Origin: Flavobacteriales bacterium
GTDB lineage: Bacteria; Bacteroidota; Bacteroidia; Flavobacteriales_E; Vicingaceae
Reading direction: 5' to 3'
Length of the DNA stretch: 8,030 bases
NCBI GenBank assembly: GCA_002402165.1
Contig: NVVI01000018.1
Location: forward strand, 10,404-18,433
Shown: piece by piece, positions 1-7,036 of the stretch
Layout: each line of letters starts with the position of its first letter
Position numbering within the stretch: the stretch's first letter is position 1
Made by a program: the position numbers and the translations under genes
The notes under the pieces: model-generated
Database searches by the model: none
Seen by the model: the letters and a program-made list of their open reading frames with translations, nothing else
What the model was told of the DNA's origin: nothing

Positions 1-4
1 GAGT

Positions 5-904
5 TTAAGAATTAAATCTTAGACTACATTTTTCTTCAACAATTAACTCTATTTTTTCACCCATAATTAGAGTTTGATTATTGTCCAAATGCCCTGCTTC
101 AAAACCAAAACAAACAGGATAATCATAATCTTTTACTGCGTCCTTAATAATTTCTATAGCTGTTTTTCCATAAGGAATACTATTATCGTTCATATTAGAC
201 ATTCCTCCCACAATTAATCCCGATAAATTCTCCAACATTCCTGCTCTTTTCAAATTCATCATCATTCTATCAATATGGTAAAGATATTCATCTAAATCTT
301 CAATGAAAAGAATTTTACAAGCAGTGTTCAATTGAGAGTTTGTTCCAGTTAAGCTAAATATAATGGAAAGGTTCCCTCCAACTAAGATACCTTCTGTATT
401 TCCTTTTTGGTTTAATTTATGGGAATCAAAATCATAGCTTAGTTTTTCTCCAAACAATGCATTTCTTAAACTTTCTAGGCTTTCTTTAGAGTTTTCTGCA
501 AAATTAATTGGCATAGTCGCGTGTAGTGTCTGAATACTAAAGTTTTGATTGATATGGTTGTGTAATACTGTTACATCACTATATCCCACTATCCATTTAG
601 GAGTTTCTATAAACTTAGAAAAATCAAGCTCATCTATAATTTTGACTGTACCATACCCTCCTCTAACACAAAAAATAGCTTTTACCGTTTCATCATCTAA
701 AGCCTTTTGTAAATCGAAAGTTCTTTGTTCTGTTGCCCCAGAGAATTGATTGTCTTCCTTAAATAAATTCTCTCCTAAAACAATCACTAAACCCCAACTT
801 TTTAATACTTTAACTGCTAGCCTAATTTCCTCTTTAGAAATCTTACGCGCAGTAGCAACTATAGCTACTTTATCTCCTTTTTTTAAATAGGCTGGTTTTT
901 CCAT
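5..904 (-). CDS. ldcA: LD-carboxypeptidase (peptidase family S66, muramoyltetrapeptide carboxypeptidase)
   Basis: This 299-residue protein matches family S66, cytoplasmic serine peptidases that remove the terminal D-alanine from murein tetrapeptides (an L,D bond) during peptidoglycan recycling. The opening [13 protein letters not shown] is the typical family start, and CVRGGYGT (about 79-86) is a conserved glycine-rich segment. The expected Ser-Glu-His triad is visible: Ser109 in GYSD, Glu202 in FIEDLDEY and His272 in EAGH. Length is normal (about 300 residues) and there is no signal peptide, which fits cytoplasmic action. I chose the ATG at 904. An in-frame TTG at 949 would add 15 residues, but it lies inside a -7 promoter box. 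The gene is divergent from metG and the stop codon is four bases from the window edge. Family S66 also contains the microcin-resistance protein MccF, so the substrate is inferred, but a housekeeping LdcA-type role is most likely. Confidence 0.9.
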   Translation of the reverse strand: MEKPAYLKKGDKVAIVATARKISKEEIRLAVKVLKSWGLVIVLGENLFKEDNQFSGATEQRTFDLQKALDDETVKAIFCVRGGYGTVKIIDELDFSKFIETPKWIVGYSDVTVLHNHINQNFSIQTLHATMPINFAENSKESLESLRNALFGEKLSYDFDSHKLNQKGNTEGILVGGNLSIIFSLTGTNSQLNTACKILFIEDLDEYLYHIDRMMMNLKRAGMLENLSGLIVGGMSNMNDNSIPYGKTAIEIIKDAVKDYDYPVCFGFEAGHLDNNQTLIMGEKIELIVEEKCSLRFNS

Positions 905-921
905 TCTTAACCTTACATTAT

Positions 922-944
922 TAGATTTGCAAAACGTACTTTTG
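922..944 (+). promoter_or_regulatory. Candidate metG promoter, two overlapping-region -7 boxes
   Basis: Two full matches to TAnnTTTG occur on the plus strand: TAGATTTG at 922-929 and TACTTTTG at 937-944. Neither has a perfect TTTG 19 bases upstream. The first has a T-run with TTTC about 20 bases upstream (898-901), so it is the better candidate. Starts near 935 or 950 would give leaders of about 30 or 15 bases to the TTG at 966. The in-frame TTG codons at 927 and 942 are the TTG of these two boxes, which argues against both as translation starts. Confidence 0.5.
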
Positions 945-946
945 CC

Positions 947-977
947 CAAAATTAAACATCAAACCTTGAACGACAAA
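947..977 (-). promoter_or_regulatory. Promoter of the LD-carboxypeptidase gene (Bacteroidota -33/-7 type)
   Basis: On the minus strand, TTTG (977-974) is followed after exactly 19 bases by TAATTTTG (954-947). This is a full match to the Bacteroidota sigma-ABfr consensus TTTG-N19-TAnnTTTG. Transcription would begin near 940, leaving a leader of about 35 bases before the ATG at 904. The promoter lies across the 5' end of the metG reading region, so the two genes share regulatory DNA. The match is read directly; activity is inferred. Confidence 0.7.
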
Positions 978-3038
978 AAAAGGCATACAATTACAGCTGC
1001 ATTACCTTATGCAAATGGCCCTTTACATTTAGGTCATATTGCTGGTTGCTATTTACCTGCTGACATCTATTCAAGATACTTGAAAGGTAAGGGAAAAGAT
1101 GTTTTGTTTGTCTGTGGTTCTGATGAGCATGGTGCAGCCATTACACTTAGAGCAAAAAAAGAAGACACCACTCCCCAAGCTATTGTTGATAAAAATCATA
1201 CAATTATTAAAAAAGCTTTTGAAGATTTTGGCATTGAATTCGACATTTATCATCGAACATCGTCTAAGCTTCACCATGAAACAGCAAGTGAGTTTTTTAA
1301 AACTCTTTATGATAAAAAGGCATTTAAAGAGGAAACAACCAATCAGTTTTATGATGAGGAAAATAAGCAGTTTTTGGCAGATAGATACATTGTTGGAACA
1401 TGTCCAAATTGTGATTCTCCTAATGCTTATGGAGATCAATGTGAAAAATGTGGATCGGCACTAAGCCCTTCAGAATTAATTAATCCTAAATCTACCATTA
1501 GTGGAAATAAGCCTATTTTAAAAGAAACTAAGCACTGGTTTTTAAAAATGGATGAACTAACAGAAGATGGTTGGTTGAATGACTGGATAGAAACTGGAAA
1601 GTTAGATGGTGTTCAGCAACACGATGCTTCTAAATGGAGAAAGCAAGTTATTGGACAATGTAAAAGTTGGATTGATAATGGATTGCTTCCAAGATCAATA
1701 ACCAGAGATTTAGATTGGGGGATAAAAGTTCCTGTAGAAGGTGGTGAAGGAAAAGTGTTATACGTTTGGTTTGATGCTCCTATTGGGTACATTTCTGCTA
1801 GTAAGCAGTGGGCATTAGACAACAATAAAAATTGGGAAGATTATTGGAAAGATGAAGATACCGAATTGGTTCATTTTATTGGAAAAGATAACATTGTTTT
1901 TCACGCCATTATTTTTCCAATTATTTTAAAAACACATGGAGGTTATATTTTACCTACCAACGTTCCGGCAAATGAGTTTTTAAATTTAGAAGGAGACAAG
2001 ATTTCTACCTCACGTAATTGGGCGGTATGGTTACATGAATATTTAGAAGACTTTCCAAACAAAGAAGATGAATTACGGTATGTATTGACTTCTATTGCTC
2101 CTGAAACCAAAGATAGTGAGTTTACTTGGAAAGATTACCAAGCAAGAGTTAATAATGAGTTGGTGGCTATTTTAGGAAATTTTATTAACCGTTCTGTTGT
2201 TTTAACCCATAAATATTATGAAGGGATTGTTCCTCCAATAGAGAGTTTAACTGATTATGATAATGAAATAATCTCAAAAATTAAATCCACTCAATTAAAA
2301 GTTGACGAGTTATTAAGCCATTTCAAATTTAGAGATGCCCAAACCGAAGCAATGACCTTAGCTCGATTAGGCAATAAATATTTAGCTGATTTAGAACCTT
2401 GGAAACTGATAAAAACAGATGAAAATCGGGTTAAAACAATCATGAATATTGCCTTACAAATTAGCAATGCATTAAGTATTGTTTTTGAACCATTTTTACC
2501 CAACACTTGTACTAAACTCAAGCATATTTTAAATAATAATGCAGTAGAAATTTCAGCAGGTCACCAAATTAATAAAGCTGAATTACTCTATCAAAAAATT
2601 GAAGATGAAGCCATTGAAACTCAAATCAAAAAACTAAAAGAAAAAGCCTCCCCTAACCCCTCCGAAGGAAGGGGAAAAGATGGTTCAAACCCAAAAGCAA
2701 AACCTATGAAAGACGAAATTACTTTTGATGAATTTACTAAAATGGACATTAGAATAGGCACCATATTAACTGCTGAAAAACATCCAGATGCAGACAAACT
2801 GATAAAGATGACTGTTGACACAGGAATTGATGAAAGAACTATTGTTTCTGGTATTGCAGAACATTACAAGCCAGAAGATATAATTGGCAAACAAGTTTCT
2901 GTTCTCATCAATTTAGCTCCACGAAAAATTAGAGGTATAGAATCTCAAGGAATGATATTAATGGCAGAAAACAATGAAGGCAATTTGGCTTTTGTTTCTC
3001 CTGAAAAAATAATTGATAATGGTGGTATAATTAGCTAA
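966..3038 (+). CDS. metG: Methionyl-tRNA synthetase with C-terminal tRNA-binding domain
   Basis: It charges tRNA-Met with methionine in the cytoplasm. Counting from the TTG at 966 (690 residues), the class I signature is HLGH at 21-24 after [13 protein letters not shown] zinc knuckle follows, with cysteines 146, 149, 159 and 162 (CPNC and CEKC). The KMSKS loop appears as KISTS at 345-349. A helical anticodon-binding domain spans about 390-540, and an EMAP/Trbp111-type tRNA-binding domain fills about 585-687 ([32 protein letters not shown]). Length and order are normal for the long, dimerising MetG form. No ATG lies between the in-frame stop at 888-890 and the conserved N-terminus. TTG at 927, 942 and 966 are possible; 966 gives the usual short lead before TITAALPY and is the only one outside a -7 box. 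The linker at about 562-571 is encoded by a GC-rich palindrome. The gene is divergent from the LD-carboxypeptidase and probably cotranscribed with the next gene. Confidence 0.95.
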   Translation: MNDKKRHTITAALPYANGPLHLGHIAGCYLPADIYSRYLKGKGKDVLFVCGSDEHGAAITLRAKKEDTTPQAIVDKNHTIIKKAFEDFGIEFDIYHRTSSKLHHETASEFFKTLYDKKAFKEETTNQFYDEENKQFLADRYIVGTCPNCDSPNAYGDQCEKCGSALSPSELINPKSTISGNKPILKETKHWFLKMDELTEDGWLNDWIETGKLDGVQQHDASKWRKQVIGQCKSWIDNGLLPRSITRDLDWGIKVPVEGGEGKVLYVWFDAPIGYISASKQWALDNNKNWEDYWKDEDTELVHFIGKDNIVFHAIIFPIILKTHGGYILPTNVPANEFLNLEGDKISTSRNWAVWLHEYLEDFPNKEDELRYVLTSIAPETKDSEFTWKDYQARVNNELVAILGNFINRSVVLTHKYYEGIVPPIESLTDYDNEIISKIKSTQLKVDELLSHFKFRDAQTEAMTLARLGNKYLADLEPWKLIKTDENRVKTIMNIALQISNALSIVFEPFLPNTCTKLKHILNNNAVEISAGHQINKAELLYQKIEDEAIETQIKKLKEKASPNPSEGRGKDGSNPKAKPMKDEITFDEFTKMDIRIGTILTAEKHPDADKLIKMTVDTGIDERTIVSGIAEHYKPEDIIGKQVSVLINLAPRKIRGIESQGMILMAENNEGNLAFVSPEKIIDNGGIIS
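2647..2676 (+). repeat. GC-rich palindromic element read in frame within the metG linker
   Basis: A strikingly C-rich then G-rich stretch sits in an otherwise AT-rich gene. CCCCTCC (2657-2663), a GAA loop and GGAAGGGG (2667-2674) form a hairpin with one bulged A. It encodes the [10 protein letters not shown] segment of the flexible linker between the anticodon-binding and tRNA-binding domains. From memory, C/G-rich palindromes of this form (CCCCTAACCCCTCC followed by GGGG) are widespread between genes in Bacteroidota, so this looks like a dispersed element that landed in a tolerant linker. The hairpin is seen; the insertion history is inferred. Confidence 0.55.
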
Positions 3039-3066
3039 TTGGTTAATTAGAAAATGTAATAATTAA

Positions 3067-3107
3067 AAAGTTTTGTCATACTGAGCCTGTCGAAGTATAA
3101 AAACTTT
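3067..3107 (+). repeat. Hairpin built around an interspersed repeat, metG-pseudouridine synthase gap
   Basis: The outer arms AAAGTTTT (3067-3074) and AAAACTTT (3100-3107) are perfect reverse complements. Inside them ATACT (3078-3082) pairs with AGTAT (3094-3098) around an 11-base loop, GAGCCTGTCGA. The 3075-3097 core reappears in opposite orientation at 4299-4321 with only three differences. The hairpin ends 13 bases before the ATG at 3121. It has no T-run after it, so it is not a classic intrinsic terminator. It could act in RNA processing, 3'-end protection or attenuation, or be only a mobile repeat. Confidence 0.7.
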
Positions 3108-3120
3108 CAACTAAAGCACA

Positions 3121-3972
3121 ATGGAAAGAAGAAAGCCCAACAAAGACGAAAAACCTAAAAGAAGAGCGGGTTCTTATAAGAAATCCCCTTTAAGAAAGCC
3201 TGGTTTTAAAAAGAAATCGGATTCTTCTAAAAACAATCCGCATACCAAAGCGAATGACGGCAAAATGCGTTTGAACAAGTTTTTGGCTCAGGCTGGAATT
3301 GCCTCAAGAAGAGAAGCTGATGTTTTAATAAGCACTGGTGTGGTTACTGTTAATGGCAAAGTAATTACTGAAATGGGCTTTAAAGTATCTCCTGATGACA
3401 AAGTTACTTATGGCGGTGAAACCATTAGAAGCGAAAAGAAAGTTTACTTGTTAATGAATAAGCCAAAAGACTTTATCACTACTGCTGACGATCCTTTTGG
3501 AAGAAGAACTGTAATGCAGTTATTGGGCAGGTTAAAACAACGTGTTTATCCTGTCGGAAGATTGGATAGAGCGACAACTGGCTTATTAATGTTGACTAAC
3601 GATGGAGAATTAACCAAAAAATTAACCCACCCTAAATATGGCATTAAAAAAATCTACAATGTTGGTTTAGATAAAAGTGTAACAACAACTCATTTAAAAC
3701 ATTTAATAGATGGTTTTGAATTAGAAGATGGGTTTACAAAAGCAGATGTAGCTGTACATACTGGTAATGGCGAAAACAAAAAACTAGTAGGAATTGAATT
3801 GCACTCAGGAAAAAACCGTATTATCAGACGAATGTTTGAGCATTTGGGCTATAATGTAACCAAGTTAGACAGGGTTTATTTTGCCGGACTAACCAAAAAG
3901 GATTTGGCTCGCGGTCAATGGCGTTTTTTAACTGATAAAGAAGTTGGAATGCTTCAAATGAACCAGTCTTAA
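3121..3972 (+). CDS. RsuA/RluB/RluF-family rRNA pseudouridine synthase with basic N-terminal tail
   Basis: This 283-residue protein isomerises a specific uridine in rRNA to pseudouridine. Residues 1-48 are a Lys/Arg/Ser/Pro-rich, apparently disordered tail (KPKRRAGSYKKSPLRK, GFKKKSD), common on Bacteroidota members and probably RNA-binding. An S4 RNA-binding domain follows (about 49-96: MRLNKFLAQAGIASRREAD, VTVNGK). The catalytic domain has the family motif GRLDRATTGLLMLTNDG, with Asp149 as nucleophile, and the conserved GKNRIIRRMFEHLGY at 230-244. The C-terminal LARGQWRFLTDKEV resembles RluF and RluB alike, so the target (16S or 23S position) cannot be fixed by reading and no symbol is given. 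The start is the only upstream ATG in frame. No good promoter consensus lies in the 82-bp gap, so readthrough from metG is likely. Confidence 0.9.
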   Translation: MERRKPNKDEKPKRRAGSYKKSPLRKPGFKKKSDSSKNNPHTKANDGKMRLNKFLAQAGIASRREADVLISTGVVTVNGKVITEMGFKVSPDDKVTYGGETIRSEKKVYLLMNKPKDFITTADDPFGRRTVMQLLGRLKQRVYPVGRLDRATTGLLMLTNDGELTKKLTHPKYGIKKIYNVGLDKSVTTTHLKHLIDGFELEDGFTKADVAVHTGNGENKKLVGIELHSGKNRIIRRMFEHLGYNVTKLDRVYFAGLTKKDLARGQWRFLTDKEVGMLQMNQS

Positions 3973-4258
3973 ATAATTCCCACTTGACTTTCTCCTTAAA
4001 AAAGACTAACTTCGTTTAATAACCATTGTAAAGAATATTAAAACATTCCAAACTCAGACGTTAAACGAAACGAAAAAGTAACGTGCTTTCGCACTATATT
4101 GCTTACCTTTTCTAAAACAACATTAAAACATTGTTCTTTCAAGACAAAAAAATTCGTTTAAACAACCTACTGCTAATAAGTTTCTTTTCGCACATAAGTT
4201 CCTGTCCATATAAAATAGAATTTTAAAGTTTACGTTTAATAACGTAGTACAAGGAAAT
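3973..4258. other. Gene-free AT-rich intergenic stretch with repeated CGTTTAA motifs
   Basis: No convincing coding region or RNA gene is visible. The stretch holds four copies of CGTTTAA: plus strand at 4013, 4155 and 4233, minus strand at 4061-4067. There are two 11-base direct repeats: CGTTTAATAAC (4013-4023 and 4233-4243) and ATTAAAACATT (4037-4047 and 4122-4132). Small hairpins include GTGC-TTTC-GCAC (4083-4094) and TACGTT-TAAT-AACGTA (4231-4246). A weak pair, AGTCTT (3965-3970) with AAGACT (4002-4007), spans the end of the preceding gene but lacks a terminator shape. This may be decayed repeat DNA or a regulatory region; the sequence does not decide. Confidence 0.5.
4011..4069. repeat. 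9-bp inverted repeat TTCGTTTAA / TTAAACGAA
   Basis: TTCGTTTAA at 4011-4019 is the exact reverse complement of TTAAACGAA at 4061-4069, with 41 bases between. A further direct copy, TTCGTTTAA, lies at 4153-4161. The arms could be ends of a small decayed element or binding sites; neither is proven. Confidence 0.45.
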
Positions 4259-4261
4259 CAT

Positions 4262-4363
4262 TGGTTCTCGATACATTCTGAAAACAATCCTTCGACAGCA
4301 CTTCGACAAGCTCAGTGTGACAATCGGGTGACATTTTCAGAACACTCGAACTGACATTTTTGT
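4262..4363 (-). repeat. Composite palindromic intergenic repeat of about 100 bp
   Basis: Perfect arms TTCTGAAAA (4276-4284) and TTTTCAGAA (4334-4342) flank a 49-base centre, and the symmetry continues outward imperfectly (GTTCTCGA at 4264-4271, CTCGAAC at 4345-4351). Read on the minus strand, the centre (4321-4299) is a second copy of the repeat at 3075-3097: GTCACACTGAGC followed by TTGTCGAAGTG. TGTCGAAG occurs once more at 4296-4289. TGACATTTT is repeated directly at 4329-4337 and 4352-4360. Segments such as TGAGCTTGTCGAAG are, from memory, common between genes in flavobacterial genomes. No transposase is nearby. The unit ends about 13 bases before the next start codon. Confidence 0.6.
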
Positions 4364-4375
4364 AAAATAGGTAGT

Positions 4376-7036
4376 GTGAAAAAATTAAAAATAATATCAA
4401 TCATTCTTGGAGTAATCATTGCAATTTTTGTTCTGATTGGTATTGTTTTTTCTACCATTTATGAAGACAAGGTAAAAGCCTACATTGTTGAACAGATTAA
4501 CGGTAGTATTAACACCAAAATTGATGTGAAAAACATCGAATTTTCTGTTTTTAAAAAATTCCCTTATGCTTCATTAGAGTTTCAAGAAATAACTGCTGAA
4601 GAAGTTACTGAAAATGAAAAGAAAGGAACCTTATTTTCTGCCCAATCAATTTATTTACAATTTAATATTATTGACATCCTCAGCGAGAACTACACCATTA
4701 AAAAGGTTCAAGTAGAAGATGGAATGGTAAACGTAAAAATTGACAAATTTGGAAACGATAATTACCATTTTTGGAAAAAAGTTGAAAACACAGAAAATAA
4801 ACTTTCTATTGAGTTAGAAAAATTAGTTTTTAAGCGTTTCAATTTCTATTTTTTGAATGAATACAAAGGCTTAGATATGGATGTTGAAGCATTAGCCCTT
4901 TCTTTATCTGGTAATTTTTCTAAAGATAACTTTACCCTAAACACGCAAGCAACCTTATTTGTAAACCAAATAAATAATAAAAACGAGTTGGTGCTAAAAA
5001 ATAAAAGAGTAAGGATAAATACTTCTTTAGCTGTCAATCAAAAAACAAAACTTTACCGCATCAAAACTGGAGGAATATCCATAGAGCAGTTAAAATTTAA
5101 TCTAGCAGGAACTATTAAGAATAAAGAAGTTGGAATTGTTTTAGACATACATTCAAAAGGTAAAAATTTAGAAATAAATGAGCTATTCTCTTTACTTCCT
5201 GCCAAACAAAGAGAAGCATTATTGTCCTATGAAACTGTTGGAAAAATAACCTACACCTCAACTATTAAAGGAGAGTTGTCTATCAAAAAACTACCTGCAT
5301 TTGATGCTAATTTTAGCATTAAAGATGGGATGATAACCGAACGTACGTCTGATAAATCATTAACAAACTTGAATGTTACTGGAAGTTTTACCAATGGAGT
5401 AAACAATAATACTTCAAAACTAACCCTAAATCAATTAGATGCCGATTTTGGTGCTGGCCATATTTCTGGAAGCTTTATTGTTACTGATTTATCAAACCCA
5501 TACATAGAATTTGATACTAAAGCAGACATAGATATTGCTATGGCAAAAGAATTTTTTAAGTGGGACAGCTTAGAGGTAGCCAATGGGAACCTTGAACTTA
5601 ATTTGATTTACAACGGTTACATAAAAGAGCTCACCAACATTAAAGCTAATGAATTACGTAAGCTTAATGCAAGAGGAACAGCTCATTTAATCGACATGAA
5701 CTTAAAGGTAAAAGAAAGTTCAAAAAGCATTAATAACATCAATGGCTCATTTAGGTTTAACAACAACGATGTTCATATAGATACACTCAAGTTTAATATA
5801 AATAATAGCCAATTTAGTTTAGATGGGAAATTCAAAAATCTCCTTGCTTTCCTATTTGTAGAGGGAGAATATTTAGCGGTAAAAACCAATTTTCATTCAA
5901 CTAAATTAGTTTTAGATGAACTGTTAAGTGCAAAAGGAAGTTCGGAAAAAAACACAACCTACACCATCGCTTTACCAAAAAACATCTCATTAAGCTTTAA
6001 AGCTAATATTGATACTTTCCAGTTTAGAAGATTTAAAGCAACAAATTTTAAAGGACAGATAGATTTAGATGACCAAGTATTAACTGCAACTAATGTTTCT
6101 TTTAACGCTATGAAAGGCCATGTAACAGGACATATTGCTATTGACGCTTCTCAAGAGAATAAAATCTTAATTACCAGCAAAGTAAACACCAATGAAATTG
6201 ACATTTACGAGCTCTTTTATCAATTTGAAAACTTTGGTCAAAAACAGATTAAAGCTGAAAACATAAAAGGAACTACTACCACAAACGTAGAGTTTGCTTC
6301 TATTTTTGATAAACAGCTCAAAGTAAAAAAAGATAAAATTTATGTATTGGCAGATGTAAACATCAAAAATGGTGAGTTAATTAACTATAAGCCAATTTTA
6401 GCGTTAAGCAAATACATAGAAGTTGAAGAATTGGAGCACATCAAATTTAAAAGCCTTGTTACTCAAATAGAAATAAAAAACCAAACCGTTTACATTCCAA
6501 AAACAGCTATTAAATCAAGTGCGTTAGATTTAACCATTTCTGGAACACACACTTTCGATAATAAAATTGATTATCGCTTTAAATTATTAATGAGTGATGT
6601 TTTATGGAGAAAAGCCAAAAAGAAGAAAAAAGAAAATTCAGAATTTGGTTACATTGAAGATGACGGTTTAGGAAGGACTGCACTCTTTTTACACATGAGA
6701 GGAACTGTAGATGATTACAAAATAAGCTATGATACCAAAGGGTTAAAGGAAAGCTGGCAAGAAGGTTTGAAGAAGGAAAAAACAACCTTAAAAACAATCT
6801 TAAACAAAGAATTTGGTTGGTTTAAAAAAGACAGCACTCTCCTTAAAGAAGAACCAACAGATGATGGATTTATTATAGAATGGGAAGAAGCGGAAGAGAG
6901 TAAAGATAATAAGAAGCAAGAGAGCAAGACCCAAAACAAAAAGACTAAGAAAAAGAAGAAAAAAGGATTAGGAAAATTTATTGACAAAATAGCCCAACCA
7001 GATGACGATGAATATGAAGATTTTGACGATATTTAA
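4376..7036 (+). CDS. AsmA-family membrane-anchored envelope protein
   Basis: This 886-residue protein has one N-terminal hydrophobic segment (about 4-28, IISIILGVIIAIFVLIGIVF) after MKKLK, so it is likely an inner-membrane anchor with the bulk in the periplasm. The AsmA hallmark follows directly: IDVKNIEFSVFKKFPYASLEFQEI (49-72). The middle is long beta-rich repeats, and the C-terminal AsmA region is GELINYKPILALSKYIEVEELEHIKFKSL (666-694) with TISGTHTFDNKIDYRF (720-735). AsmA-family proteins are thought to form bridge-like structures that move phospholipid toward the outer membrane; that role is inferred here. Residues 746-752 and about 852-863 are lysine clusters, and the tail ends acidic (DDDEYEDFDDI). 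The start is GTG at 4376: no ATG exists between the in-frame stop at 4352 and the membrane segment. It follows a repeat-rich gap, and its stop overlaps that of the convergent gene. Confidence 0.85.
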   Translation: MKKLKIISIILGVIIAIFVLIGIVFSTIYEDKVKAYIVEQINGSINTKIDVKNIEFSVFKKFPYASLEFQEITAEEVTENEKKGTLFSAQSIYLQFNIIDILSENYTIKKVQVEDGMVNVKIDKFGNDNYHFWKKVENTENKLSIELEKLVFKRFNFYFLNEYKGLDMDVEALALSLSGNFSKDNFTLNTQATLFVNQINNKNELVLKNKRVRINTSLAVNQKTKLYRIKTGGISIEQLKFNLAGTIKNKEVGIVLDIHSKGKNLEINELFSLLPAKQREALLSYETVGKITYTSTIKGELSIKKLPAFDANFSIKDGMITERTSDKSLTNLNVTGSFTNGVNNNTSKLTLNQLDADFGAGHISGSFIVTDLSNPYIEFDTKADIDIAMAKEFFKWDSLEVANGNLELNLIYNGYIKELTNIKANELRKLNARGTAHLIDMNLKVKESSKSINNINGSFRFNNNDVHIDTLKFNINNSQFSLDGKFKNLLAFLFVEGEYLAVKTNFHSTKLVLDELLSAKGSSEKNTTYTIALPKNISLSFKANIDTFQFRRFKATNFKGQIDLDDQVLTATNVSFNAMKGHVTGHIAIDASQENKILITSKVNTNEIDIYELFYQFENFGQKQIKAENIKGTTTTNVEFASIFDKQLKVKKDKIYVLADVNIKNGELINYKPILALSKYIEVEELEHIKFKSLVTQIEIKNQTVYIPKTAIKSSALDLTISGTHTFDNKIDYRFKLLMSDVLWRKAKKKKKENSEFGYIEDDGLGRTALFLHMRGTVDDYKISYDTKGLKESWQEGLKKEKTTLKTILNKEFGWFKKDSTLLKEEPTDDGFIIEWEEAEESKDNKKQESKTQNKKTKKKKKKGLGKFIDKIAQPDDDEYEDFDDI

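Noticed and set aside
905..949. N-terminal extension of the LD-carboxypeptidase from a TTG at 949
   Set aside because: The TTG belongs to a perfect -7 box (947-954) with a correctly spaced -33 box, and the family N-terminus begins at the ATG at 904.
1071..1464. Overlapping reading frames on both strands inside metG
   Set aside because: They are low-complexity shadows of a well-conserved metG frame, with no recognisable protein features.
3965..4007. Possible terminator after the pseudouridine synthase (AGTCTT with AAGACT)
   Set aside because: Six-base AT-rich arms with a 31-base loop and no T-run; too weak to call.
4083..4094. GTGC-TTTC-GCAC hairpin as an intrinsic terminator
   Set aside because: Only four pairs and no T-run following; kept only as a detail of the intergenic stretch.
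3973..4375. Search for a tRNA, small RNA gene, CRISPR array or small ORF in the large gap
   Set aside because: No cloverleaf, no regularly spaced repeats with unique spacers, and no reading frame with a credible start and composition.
6579..6987. Minus-strand frames rich in Phe, Leu and Ser opposite the AsmA-family tail
   Set aside because: They are the antisense of Lys/Glu-rich codons, which always give Phe/Leu/Ser-rich false membrane proteins.
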